A stretch of 64,000 bases of DNA, taken from NCBI RefSeq assembly GCF_012275375.1, contig NZ_JAAZQJ010000008.1, positions 124,001 to 188,000 on the forward strand. Direction: 5' to 3'. Shown here in pieces: positions 1-9,858 of the stretch. Both the position numbers and the translations under genes were made by a program. The notes beneath the pieces were generated by a model that worked only from the letters and a program-made list of their open reading frames with translations, searched no databases and was not told the origin of the DNA. The stretch comes from Dyella sp. SG609. Lineage in GTDB: Bacteria; Pseudomonadota; Gammaproteobacteria; Xanthomonadales; Rhodanobacteraceae. How positions within the stretch are numbered: position 1 is the stretch's first letter; each line of letters begins with the position of its first letter.

Positions 1-253
1 GGAGCTTTCGTCCGGGAAGCTGCGCATCGTGGCGCACAACCCGGAGCAGGAAGAGGCTGTGGAAGAGCTGGAAGCCGAAACCGTGGTTTCGGATCTGGCC
101 GTGGGCTTCAACGTCGGGTATCTGCTGGATGCGCTGTCGGCACTGCGCGGCGAGCGGGCACGCCTGAATCTGCGCGATGCGCAGTCCAGCTGCCTGGTGC
201 AGGAAGACGACAGCGAAGAGGCACGGCACGTGATCATGCCGTTGCGCCTCTGA
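1..253 (+). CDS. dnaN: DNA polymerase III beta clamp, C-terminal fragment
   Basis: The window opens inside this frame, and only about the last 83 residues are present, ending with a TGA at 251-253. The tail ends in HVIMPLRL, the typical C-terminal strand of the sliding clamp (family knowledge: it ends M-P-M/L-R-L). The clamp encircles DNA and tethers polymerase III. Position directly before recF and gyrB, as in the conserved dnaA-dnaN-recF-gyrB cluster, makes the identity secure although most of the protein lies outside the window. Confidence 0.93.
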   Translation, partial: ELSSGKLRIVAHNPEQEEAVEELEAETVVSDLAVGFNVGYLLDALSALRGERARLNLRDAQSSCLVQEDDSEEARHVIMPLRL

Positions 254-297
254 TGGCAGCAGGGATGCGGGCCGGATCGGTCAGCATGCCAGCCAAC

Positions 298-330
298 AAC
301 GCCGGAGCCGTCGAAAGACGCTCCGGCGTT
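298..330 (+). terminator. Hairpin after dnaN
   Basis: A strong stem sits between dnaN and recF: AACGCCGGAG pairs with CTCCGGCGTT, and the stem continues as CGTC-GAAA-GACG with one bulged C. The loop is a stable GNRA-type tetraloop. The downstream sequence is T-rich (TTCTTGCTTCTG) but not a clean T-run, so it may attenuate rather than fully stop transcription into recF. Confidence 0.6.
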
Positions 331-350
331 CTTGCTTCTGGGCTTGCGTC

Positions 351-3927
<3,577 letters not shown>

Positions 3928-3944
3928 ATTCGAGCGCTCGCCAG

Positions 3945-3990
3945 AGGGCCTGTCTTGCCCGTCTCCGGACGATGCATGCAGGCCCTTTTC
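3945..3990 (+). terminator. gyrB terminator candidate
   Basis: AGGGCCTG (3945-3952) pairs with CAGGCCCT (3979-3986), followed by TTTTC. The 26-nt loop is long for an intrinsic terminator, so strength is uncertain, but position 18 bp after the gyrB stop and the T tail support the call. Confidence 0.6.
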
Positions 3991-4004
3991 TTTGCCCGCG
4001 TGCA

Positions 4005-4016
4005 CTAATGCATTAG
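4005..4016. promoter_or_regulatory. 12-bp palindrome downstream of gyrB
   Basis: CTAATGCATTAG is a perfect palindrome, with outer flanks CGTG and CACG that also pair if a 2-base bulge is allowed. It could be an operator. No protein partner can be named from the sequence. Confidence 0.35.
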
Positions 4017-4054
4017 CACGCGATTACGGGCTGCGAGGCCGGATTCAAGCTCTA

Positions 4055-4068
4055 TCGACTTTGGTCGA
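4055..4068. promoter_or_regulatory. TCGACTTTGGTCGA motif, copy upstream of TPR gene
   Basis: The 14-mer contains the inverted repeat TCGAC-TTTG-GTCGA, extended here to ATCGAC/GTCGAT. The identical 14-mer occurs upstream of the DcaP-like porin and acs at 16150-16163. Given the CrbS/CrbR system beside acs, it is a candidate response-regulator binding site, placing the TPR gene in the same regulon. The assignment to CrbR is inference. Confidence 0.5.
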
Positions 4069-4304
4069 TAACGACATGATTTGCCGCGCACGAGACAATC
4101 GGACGATTCTCTAGGGTTTGTACGCGAACGCCTACGTGACCTCTGGCGGGGTCATCTCGAATAGATTCGCGAGGGAATGTTGCAACTTATTGATTTTTAA
4201 CAAACTTTGTTGCGGCGCTGCGACTTGTTTCCTAGCGCCTGCTCGGGTTACGCTCAACGATCCCCCGCGCACTCTTGTGCGTGAAACCTTACACGAGGAC
4301 TGCC

Positions 4305-5594
4305 ATGAAGCACGTTCCCCTGATCAAGATGCTCGCCGGAGCGGCGCTTGCGCTGACCCTGGCCAGCAGCCCGGTGATCGCGAAAGACAGCAATTCCAAG
4401 GACAAGAAGGAAGCGCTGTATCCGAACGCGACCCGTGCCGAGCCGAAGCTGGACCTCACCAGCGAGAAAGATCAGAAGGCACTGAACGACGGCCTCGACG
4501 CAGTCAATTCGCAGGACAAGGCGAAGGCGGAGCAGATCCTCCAGCCGATCATCGACAGCAGCAAGAGCAAGTACGCCCAGGCGCTGGCCCTGCAGGGCCT
4601 GGCCAACCTGCACTACAACGAGCAGGACGTGAAGGGTGCGATCGACCTGCTGAAGCGCGCGCTCGACATCGGCGTCATGCCGAACGACACCTACTTCCAG
4701 CTGCAGTACATGCTCGCCCAGTTCTACCTGGCCGACGAGCAGTATCAGCCGGCCATCGACACCATCGAGAAGTGGCGCGCCGACGGCAAGAAGGAAACCG
4801 CCGAGTCGTACGCGCTCGAAGGCAATGCCTACTACCGTCTTGAGAAGTACCCGCAGGCGATCGCCGCGGTGAAGAAGGCGCAGTCGCTCACCGACAAGCC
4901 GAACGACAGCTGGAACCAGATCCTGATGGCCAGCTACGCCGAGTCCGGCCAGGGCGACCAGGCCGCGCAGCTCGCGCAGCAGCAGCTCGCCGCCAACCCG
5001 AACGATTCGGCCGCGCTGAACAACGCCGTCGCCGTGCTTATGCAGTCGCAGAAGTATCCGGAAGCGATCCAGCTGATGGAGAAGTCGAAGGCCGCCGGCG
5101 CGTTCAAGAGCGAGAAGGACTACGTCAATCTCGCCAAGCTCTACCTGGTCACCGGCCAGGACAGCTCCGATCCCAAGCCGAACGCCGCCAAGGCCGTTGC
5201 CGCCCTCAACGAGGGCATGAGCAAGGGCGTGGTGACGGACAGCTACGACAACCTCAAGCTGCTCGGCGATGCCTCGTATGTCGCCGACAAGCCGGCCGAT
5301 GCCATCAGCGCCTACAAGAAGGCGATGGGCAAGGCGAGCGACGGCGAAGCGGCGGTCCGCGCGGGCCAGCTGCTGATCAGCGAAGGCAAGAATGCCGAAG
5401 CGAAGACGCTGATCCAGCAGGGCATCGACAAGGGCGTGCAGCACAAGGGCACGGCCTACATGCTGCTGGCGGAAGCCTGCCGTGGACTCAAGGACAAGCA
5501 GGGAGCGATCGCAGCCATGCAGAAGGCTGCACAGGACCCCGCCACGGCCGACAAAGCGAAGGCCTGGTTGAAGACGGCAGGAGCCGGCAAGTAA
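4305..5594 (+). CDS. Secreted tetratricopeptide-repeat protein
   Basis: The protein has 429 residues. A signal peptide (residues 1-26, ending SSPVIA) directs it to the periplasm. The rest is built of helical TPR-like repeats, for example ALQGLANLHYNEQDVKGAIDL and the segment around YRLEKYPQAIAAVKKAQ, which usually mediate protein-protein contact. ATG 4305 is preferred over the upstream in-frame start at 4275 because it has a Shine-Dalgarno (CGAGGA) and begins the signal peptide. A TPR gene at this position before tonB is common in the Xanthomonadales, suggesting a link to TonB-dependent uptake or the envelope. The exact role is unknown. Confidence 0.85.
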   Translation: MKHVPLIKMLAGAALALTLASSPVIAKDSNSKDKKEALYPNATRAEPKLDLTSEKDQKALNDGLDAVNSQDKAKAEQILQPIIDSSKSKYAQALALQGLANLHYNEQDVKGAIDLLKRALDIGVMPNDTYFQLQYMLAQFYLADEQYQPAIDTIEKWRADGKKETAESYALEGNAYYRLEKYPQAIAAVKKAQSLTDKPNDSWNQILMASYAESGQGDQAAQLAQQQLAANPNDSAALNNAVAVLMQSQKYPEAIQLMEKSKAAGAFKSEKDYVNLAKLYLVTGQDSSDPKPNAAKAVAALNEGMSKGVVTDSYDNLKLLGDASYVADKPADAISAYKKAMGKASDGEAAVRAGQLLISEGKNAEAKTLIQQGIDKGVQHKGTAYMLLAEACRGLKDKQGAIAAMQKAAQDPATADKAKAWLKTAGAGK

Positions 5595-5622
5595 GGCCAG
5601 CCACGGCGTTTTCAAGTGCAAT

Positions 5623-5661
5623 CTGAAGGGGCGGATGGACGTCCATTTATCTGCCCCTCAG
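5623..5661. terminator. Hairpin between TPR gene and tonB
   Basis: CTGAGGGGC-type arms flank the perfect palindrome ATGGACGTCCAT (5635-5646). The hairpin is long but has a bulge of a few bases and no T-run. It may end transcription of the TPR gene or stabilise its mRNA. Its central palindrome is also found near the other end of the tonB-exb cluster. Confidence 0.45.
5635..5646. repeat. ATGGACGTCCAT palindrome upstream of tonB
   Basis: This is a perfect 12-bp palindrome. Its inner 10-mer TGGACGTCCA recurs at 8201-8210, just past the exbD2 terminator, so the tonB-exbB-exbD1-exbD2 block is bracketed by the same element. Confidence 0.5.
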
Positions 5662-5807
5662 ATGCTATACAAACGCCATGTGCTGGTGTACCGTTGAAAC
5701 CTTCCCGTGTTCGTGTCCAGTGGCAAATGTCATCCTTCGTGGAGGCAACTTGCCGCCAAGTGTCGTGACCACGTCTCACCGATTATCCAGCTTCAGATTA
5801 GTGACAG

Positions 5808-6467
5808 ATGGCCTCAAGTAACGAAGCAACCGGCCAAGGGCCGTTCAATTGGAGGCGTACCTGGGCGCTGGCTGTTGCCATCGCGCTGCACGCGTTCGCG
5901 TTCCTCTTGCTGGTGGCGCCGATGGCTCCGCCGAAGACGGATCAGGCGAAGAAGGAACGCATCGTCCAGGTGAACTTCATCGAGCCGCCGCCGCCGCCGC
6001 CCCCTCCGCCGCCGCCGCCGCCGGAACCGCCGAAGCAGCCGCCGCCGAAGATCATCCAGCAGGTGCAGCCGCCGCCGACCCCGCCGCCGCCGGCTCCGCC
6101 GCCGGCCGTCGAGGAAGCGTCGTCGAATCCGATCCCGGCTCCGCCGCCGGCTCCGCCTGCTCCCCCGGCTCCGCCTGCGGACATCACCGCCAGCCAGGAC
6201 ATCAGCTACAACAGCCGCATTCAGCCCAAGTATCCGCCGCAGGCCATTCGCCAGCGTCACGAGGGCACGGTTACCCTGATGATCCTTGTCGGTGTTGATG
6301 GTTCGCCCAAGGACATCAAGGTGGAAACGTCCAGCGGTTACCGTGAGCTGGATCAGGCTGCGATTGAAACGGCGCGCAAGTGGCGCTTCAATCCGAATAT
6401 CAGGAACGGACAGAAGACCGAGGGTTACGTCCGCGTTCCGGTCAATTTCAACCTCAATCAGCTGTAA
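5808..6467 (+). CDS. tonB: Energy transducer TonB
   Basis: TonB carries proton-motive-force energy from the inner-membrane ExbB/ExbD motor to outer-membrane receptors. The protein has 219 residues. Order of parts: cytoplasmic N-terminus, one membrane helix (about residues 19-39, WALAVAIALHAFAFLLL), a periplasm-spanning Pro-rich segment (about 51-122, long proline runs), and a C-terminal TonB domain starting near QPKYPPQAI with the GTVTLMILVGVDG strand. The proline stretch comes from a CCG repeat at about 5983-6031. It heads the cluster with exbB, exbD1 and exbD2. No clear Shine-Dalgarno precedes the ATG at 5808. Confidence 0.96.
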   Translation: MASSNEATGQGPFNWRRTWALAVAIALHAFAFLLLVAPMAPPKTDQAKKERIVQVNFIEPPPPPPPPPPPPPEPPKQPPPKIIQQVQPPPTPPPPAPPPAVEEASSNPIPAPPPAPPAPPAPPADITASQDISYNSRIQPKYPPQAIRQRHEGTVTLMILVGVDGSPKDIKVETSSGYRELDQAAIETARKWRFNPNIRNGQKTEGYVRVPVNFNLNQL

Positions 6468-6478
6468 CCAAAAGTTAC
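6464..6478. repeat. Small inverted repeat between tonB and exbB
   Basis: GTAAC-CAAAA-GTTAC overlaps the tonB stop codon. It is a weak hairpin that could modulate read-through from tonB into exbB. Only the symmetry supports it. Confidence 0.3.
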
Positions 6479-6517
6479 GGTCAACCAGTTCACGCTTGAC
6501 TTTCCAAGGGTAGCGTT

Positions 6518-7270
6518 ATGTTCCAACAGACTCCTTCTCCGAACCCGGCCGCGGGCGGTACCTCCAACGCCGAAGCCATGAAGTCGATGGGCTTCGACCA
6601 CCTGATCCACAACTTCGATCCGCTTGGCTGGATCGTGTTCGTGGTGCTGGTGGTGATGTCCTTCTCCTCCTGGTACTTCATCATCGCCAACGCCATCCGC
6701 AACGCCATGGTCCGTGGCCGCGCTGACAAGGTGATCAACGGTTTCTGGACCAACGGCTCGACGCAGGACGCCATCCGCGAGCTGGAAGCCCAGCCCAAGG
6801 GCGAACCCTTCTCGAAGATCGCGCTGGACGCCGCTTCCGCGGTGGCCCACCACCAGCAGGCTTCGTCGGGCGGTGGTCGCCTGGCCGAGTCGCTGAGCCG
6901 CTCCGAGTTCATCGACCGCGCCCTGCGCCAGGCCGTGGCTCGCGAGAGCCTGCGCCTCGAAGGCGGCCTGACCCTGCTCGCCACGGTCGGTTCGTCGGCG
7001 CCGTTCATCGGTCTGCTCGGTACCGTGTGGGGCATCTACCACGCGCTGATCAAGATCTCGGCTTCGGGCAACGCGTCGATGGAAGCGGTGGCCGGTCCGG
7101 TGGGTGAGGCGCTGATCATGACCGCGTTCGGTCTGTTCACCGCGATCCCGGCGGTGCTCGCCTACAACTTCTTCAACCGCTCCAACCGCCTGACCTACGC
7201 TCAGTTCGACGAGTTCGCGCACGACCTGCACGACTTCTTCGCGACCGGCGCCCGCGTCGAAGGCAAGTGA
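6518..7270 (+). CDS. exbB: Biopolymer transport protein ExbB (MotA/TolQ/ExbB)
   Basis: ExbB is the pentameric inner-membrane scaffold of the proton-driven motor that energises TonB. The protein has 250 residues with three membrane helices: DPLGWIVFVVLVVMSF near residue 35, GGLTLLATVGSSAPFIGLLGT near 150, and EALIMTAFGLFTAIPAVLAYNFF near 190. The conserved GLLGTVWGI segment after the second helix is present. It follows tonB by 50 bp and precedes exbD1 by 11 bp, so the four genes are probably one operon. Confidence 0.96.
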   Translation: MFQQTPSPNPAAGGTSNAEAMKSMGFDHLIHNFDPLGWIVFVVLVVMSFSSWYFIIANAIRNAMVRGRADKVINGFWTNGSTQDAIRELEAQPKGEPFSKIALDAASAVAHHQQASSGGGRLAESLSRSEFIDRALRQAVARESLRLEGGLTLLATVGSSAPFIGLLGTVWGIYHALIKISASGNASMEAVAGPVGEALIMTAFGLFTAIPAVLAYNFFNRSNRLTYAQFDEFAHDLHDFFATGARVEGK

Positions 7271-7281
7271 GGGATTGACCC

Positions 7282-7695
7282 ATGGCGATGAGCTCTGGAG
7301 ATAGTTCCGGCGGTCCGATGTCGGAAATCAACGTTACGCCGCTCGTCGACGTGATGTTGGTACTGCTGATCATCTTCATGATCACCGCGCCGCTGATGTC
7401 CCACCGAATCACCGTTGAATTGCCGACCGCGAATCCGAAGGTTGTCGATACGGAACCGGTCGAGCCGATGGATCTGGCCATCAAGCCCGACGGCACCATG
7501 TACCTCAACGACATCGAGGTCACGGAAGCCGAGCTGAAGGCCCAGTTTGCGGTTGCGGCGGCGAAGTCGCCGCAGCCGGAGCTGCAGATCCGTGCGGACA
7601 AGACGACGGAGTACAAGATCGTGCGTAAGGTTCTTGGCAGCGCCAAGGAGCAGGGCATGGTCCATGTCGGTTTCATCACGACCGGCAAGGAGTAA
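7282..7695 (+). CDS. exbD1: Biopolymer transport protein ExbD (first copy)
   Basis: ExbD has one membrane helix that sits inside the ExbB pentamer pore. The protein has 137 residues. The motif INVTPLVDVMLVLLIIFMIT contains the essential membrane aspartate that carries protons. The C-terminal two-thirds is the periplasmic ExbD/TolR domain, including QPELQIRADKTTEYKIVRKV. The next gene is a paralogue with the same membrane motif. Such exbD1-exbD2 pairs after tonB-exbB are known from Xanthomonas campestris. Confidence 0.95.
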   Translation: MAMSSGDSSGGPMSEINVTPLVDVMLVLLIIFMITAPLMSHRITVELPTANPKVVDTEPVEPMDLAIKPDGTMYLNDIEVTEAELKAQFAVAAAKSPQPELQIRADKTTEYKIVRKVLGSAKEQGMVHVGFITTGKE

Positions 7696-7700
7696 GAGTC

Positions 7701-8108
7701 ATGGCATTCAGTAGTGGAAGCGGCAAGGGGCCGATGGCGGACATCAACGTCACGCCGCTTGTCGACGTGATGCTGGTGCTCCTGATCATCTTCATGATCA
7801 CGGCTCCCATCCTGACGCACAAAGTAAAGATCGACCTTCCGCAGCCGAACCCGAACGTGGTCCAGCCGGATAATCCGCCGGATCCGATCCGCTTGAAGAT
7901 CGATCAGTCGGGCGCGCTGTACTGGAACGATACGCCGGTCGACGAGCTGGGCCTGCGGGCACAGATCGCGGTGGTCGCCAGCCAGTCCAACCAGCCCGAA
8001 CTGCAGATCAATGCGGACGACGGCGTGGCTTACGAGCATGTGGCCCGCGTGCTGGCCGCTGCCAAGAGCTACGGCCTCACCAAGATCGGCTTTACGGAAG
8101 GGCAGTAA
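7701..8108 (+). CDS. exbD2: Biopolymer transport protein ExbD (second copy)
   Basis: This 135-residue ExbD paralogue starts 5 bp after exbD1. It repeats the membrane motif INVTPLVDVMLVLLIIFMIT exactly but differs in the periplasmic domain (QPELQINADDGVAYEHVARVL). From established knowledge, the second ExbD in Xanthomonas has a specialised role rather than a simple iron-uptake role. Heteromeric motors are possible. A strong terminator follows, closing the operon. Confidence 0.95.
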   Translation: MAFSSGSGKGPMADINVTPLVDVMLVLLIIFMITAPILTHKVKIDLPQPNPNVVQPDNPPDPIRLKIDQSGALYWNDTPVDELGLRAQIAVVASQSNQPELQINADDGVAYEHVARVLAAAKSYGLTKIGFTEGQ

Positions 8109-8141
8109 ATCCGGCAACGGATCGAAACAAAACTACCCTTG

Positions 8142-8169
8142 AAACCCCCGCTTCGGCGGGGGTTTTTTT
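8142..8169 (+). terminator. Strong intrinsic terminator of the tonB-exb operon
   Basis: AAACCCCCGC-TTCG-GCGGGGGTTT is a 10-bp perfect stem with a stable UUCG loop, followed directly by a run of seven T. This is a textbook intrinsic terminator 33 bp after the exbD2 stop. Confidence 0.95.
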
Positions 8170-8193
8170 ATGCGTGGAAGATAACGAACCCAC

Positions 8194-8210
8194 GGACGTC
8201 TGGACGTCCA
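8194..8210. repeat. GGACGTC direct repeat / TGGACGTCCA palindrome
   Basis: GGACGTC is repeated back to back (8194-8200 and 8202-8208), and the second copy forms the palindrome TGGACGTCCA (8201-8210), matching the core upstream of tonB. It sits between the exbD2 terminator and the 3' end of pdxJ. Confidence 0.45.
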
Positions 8211-8265
8211 TCTGAAAACGAGGCGAATACGGCGCGGCGTCGGCAAGGTCGCCGCGCCGGCAACG

Positions 8266-9015
8266 TCAACGCAGAATCTGCAGGTAATTCCGCACCGTCG
8301 TCGACAGCCCTTCGTACAGGGCCTCGCCGATCAAGGCGTGCCCGATCGATACCTCGGCCAGGCCGGGAATGGCTGCATGGAACGCGCCCAGGTTCGCCTG
8401 GCTCAGATCGTGCCCCGCGTTCACCGCCAGTCCCGACTGCTGCGCACGCCGCGCCGTCTCCGCGCACAAGGCCAGCGATTCACGCGCATCGCCCTCGGCA
8501 AACGCATGCGCATAAGGCCCGGTATAGATCTCCACGCGCTGCATGCCGATCGCCGCGAAGCGCTCGAAGCCACTGGCGCCCGCATCGACGAACACGCTCA
8601 CGCGGCAACCGATATCGCGCAGCGCCTTCACCAATGGCTGCAGCTTGTCGACGTCGGCCTGCTGCAGCGGATCGAAGCCATGGTCGGAAGTGATCTGGCT
8701 GTCGCTGTCCGGCACCAGGGTTACCTGCGTCGGCCGCACTTCGCGCGCCAGTTCGATCAGGCCCGGATACGTGCCGCGCGCCGGCGCAAACGGATTGCCC
8801 TCGATGTTGTACTCCACGCGGCCGCGCAGCATGGCGGCGAGCGCGCGCACGTCCTGCGGCTTCACATGGCGCTGGTCGGGCCGGGGATGGACGGTGATGC
8901 CGCCGCAACCGGCTTCGATGCAGGTTTGTGCGGCGCGGAGAATGTCGGGCTCGTCGCCGCCGCGCGAATTGCGCAGCACCGCGATCTTGTTGAGGTTGAC
9001 GCTAAGCAGGGTCAT
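8266..9015 (-). CDS. pdxJ: Pyridoxine 5'-phosphate synthase
   Basis: PdxJ condenses 3-amino-2-oxopropyl phosphate with 1-deoxyxylulose 5-phosphate to make pyridoxine 5'-phosphate, the last ring-forming step of the DXP-dependent vitamin B6 pathway. The protein has 249 residues, close to the E. coli length. It begins with the family signature [20 protein letters not shown], which fixes the start at 9015 and rejects the longer in-frame extension. [15 protein letters not shown] and the C-terminal [12 protein letters not shown] and [15 protein letters not shown] are conserved. A pdxJ after tonB-exbBD is typical of the Xanthomonadales. Confidence 0.96.
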   Translation of the reverse strand: MTLLSVNLNKIAVLRNSRGGDEPDILRAAQTCIEAGCGGITVHPRPDQRHVKPQDVRALAAMLRGRVEYNIEGNPFAPARGTYPGLIELAREVRPTQVTLVPDSDSQITSDHGFDPLQQADVDKLQPLVKALRDIGCRVSVFVDAGASGFERFAAIGMQRVEIYTGPYAHAFAEGDARESLALCAETARRAQQSGLAVNAGHDLSQANLGAFHAAIPGLAEVSIGHALIGEALYEGLSTTVRNYLQILR

Positions 9016-9100
9016 GGACGCATCGGCTCGCAGGCAAGAACCTCCCGCGGGACCCAAGCACTCCAGCATCCCGCGCGGAGCAGGACCGGCAACACTGCGC

Positions 9101-9748
9101 CTATCCGGCGGCGGTGGCAAGTGTCCGCAAGACGAGCGTCCTGGGGCCGCCCCGCCACGCGATGCTGCCCACGTGTCCGCCGTCCAGCGCGAGGCGATGC
9201 AGCTGCCAATGCGCCGGCAGTTCGCCATCGAGGAAGCGCAGCGCCAGGCGCTCCTCTTCGTCGGCGATCCCTAGACGATGCAGCCCAAAGGCCAGGCCCC
9301 GCCCGGTCGCCTTGAGCACGGCTTCCTTCGCCGTCCACAGCTGCAGGAAGGCGGCGTCGCGACGGCCTGGCGCCAACGCCGCCAACGCCGCGGTTTCTTC
9401 GTGGCTGAAGTAGCGCTGGGCGATTTCCAGGGCGCGCGGCCGCGGCCGCAGGCGTTCCAGATCGACACCCGGTTCAACCCCTCGCGCCACCGCGCACAAA
9501 GCCTGATCGCCGCTATGCGACCAGTTGAAATGCAGCGCCTCGGCGTCGGCGCCGGCCAGCCGCGGCCGACCGAATTCCCCCGCCTCCAGCCGTACCTCAT
9601 CCGCGGCGCGCCCGAGATAAGCGGCCAGCACCGCCTGGAACGGCGCACGCTCCTGATGATGGTCGTAAGCCATCCGCCATACGTGTATCTCGTCATCGCG
9701 CAGGTGCTCTGCTACTTTCGCTGGCACCTGGCTGTACTTCGTGTTCAT
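9101..9748 (-). CDS. 4'-phosphopantetheinyl transferase (Sfp type)
   Basis: The enzyme moves the phosphopantetheine arm from coenzyme A to a carrier-protein serine. The protein has 215 residues from ATG 9748; an upstream GTG/ATG extension adds only eight residues and lacks support. Family motifs are present: [25 protein letters not shown] (Mg-binding D and E), the FSHEE region, and [15 protein letters not shown]. Length and two-lobe layout match Sfp/AcpT-type enzymes, as used in secondary metabolism or fatty-acid carrier activation. No polyketide or peptide synthetase lies nearby, so the substrate is open. It is divergent from crbS. Confidence 0.9.
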   Translation of the reverse strand: MNTKYSQVPAKVAEHLRDDEIHVWRMAYDHHQERAPFQAVLAAYLGRAADEVRLEAGEFGRPRLAGADAEALHFNWSHSGDQALCAVARGVEPGVDLERLRPRPRALEIAQRYFSHEETAALAALAPGRRDAAFLQLWTAKEAVLKATGRGLAFGLHRLGIADEEERLALRFLDGELPAHWQLHRLALDGGHVGSIAWRGGPRTLVLRTLATAAG

Positions 9749-9845
9749 CCGCACATGGTGCCGGCCGGGCACGGATCGAACAAGCGGCCACCGGCTCCTG
9801 GCCGCCCGCTTGCAGGCGCAGCGAACGCGCGTAAAGGCCTTTGAC

Positions 9846-9850
9846 GGGAG
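9846..9850 (+). promoter_or_regulatory. Shine-Dalgarno that sets a TTG start for crbS
   Basis: GGGAG lies 8 bases before TTG at 9859, ideal spacing. The other in-frame TTG at 9841 has only AAGG three bases ahead. No ATG is available near the family's expected N-terminus. Confidence 0.65.
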
Positions 9851-9858
9851 AACTGTCC

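Larger units (their letters stand above)
3928..4304. other. Regulatory intergenic region, gyrB to TPR gene
   Basis: This 377-bp gap is AT-richer than its surroundings and holds no convincing gene. It contains the gyrB terminator, a 12-bp perfect palindrome CTAATGCATTAG at 4005-4016, the motif TCGACTTTGGTCGA at 4055-4068, a short inverted repeat CGAAT-AG-ATTCG at 4158-4169, and AACAAA-C-TTTGTT at 4199-4211. A Shine-Dalgarno CGAGGA (4294-4299) precedes the TPR gene. The density of palindromes suggests several regulators act on the downstream gene. Confidence 0.6.

Noticed and set aside
4118-4843. Possible 241-residue gene starting upstream of the TPR gene
   Set aside because: It overlaps the TPR gene in another frame, lacks motifs, and the TPR frame has a signal peptide and a good ribosome-binding site.
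5783-5791. DnaA-box-like TTATCCAGC near tonB
   Set aside because: It is a single imperfect match with no cluster of boxes or AT-rich unwinding region. The origin is probably upstream of dnaN, outside the window.
5942-6202. Minus-strand frame encoding a polyglycine protein opposite tonB
   Set aside because: It is the complement of the CCG tract and has no independent support.
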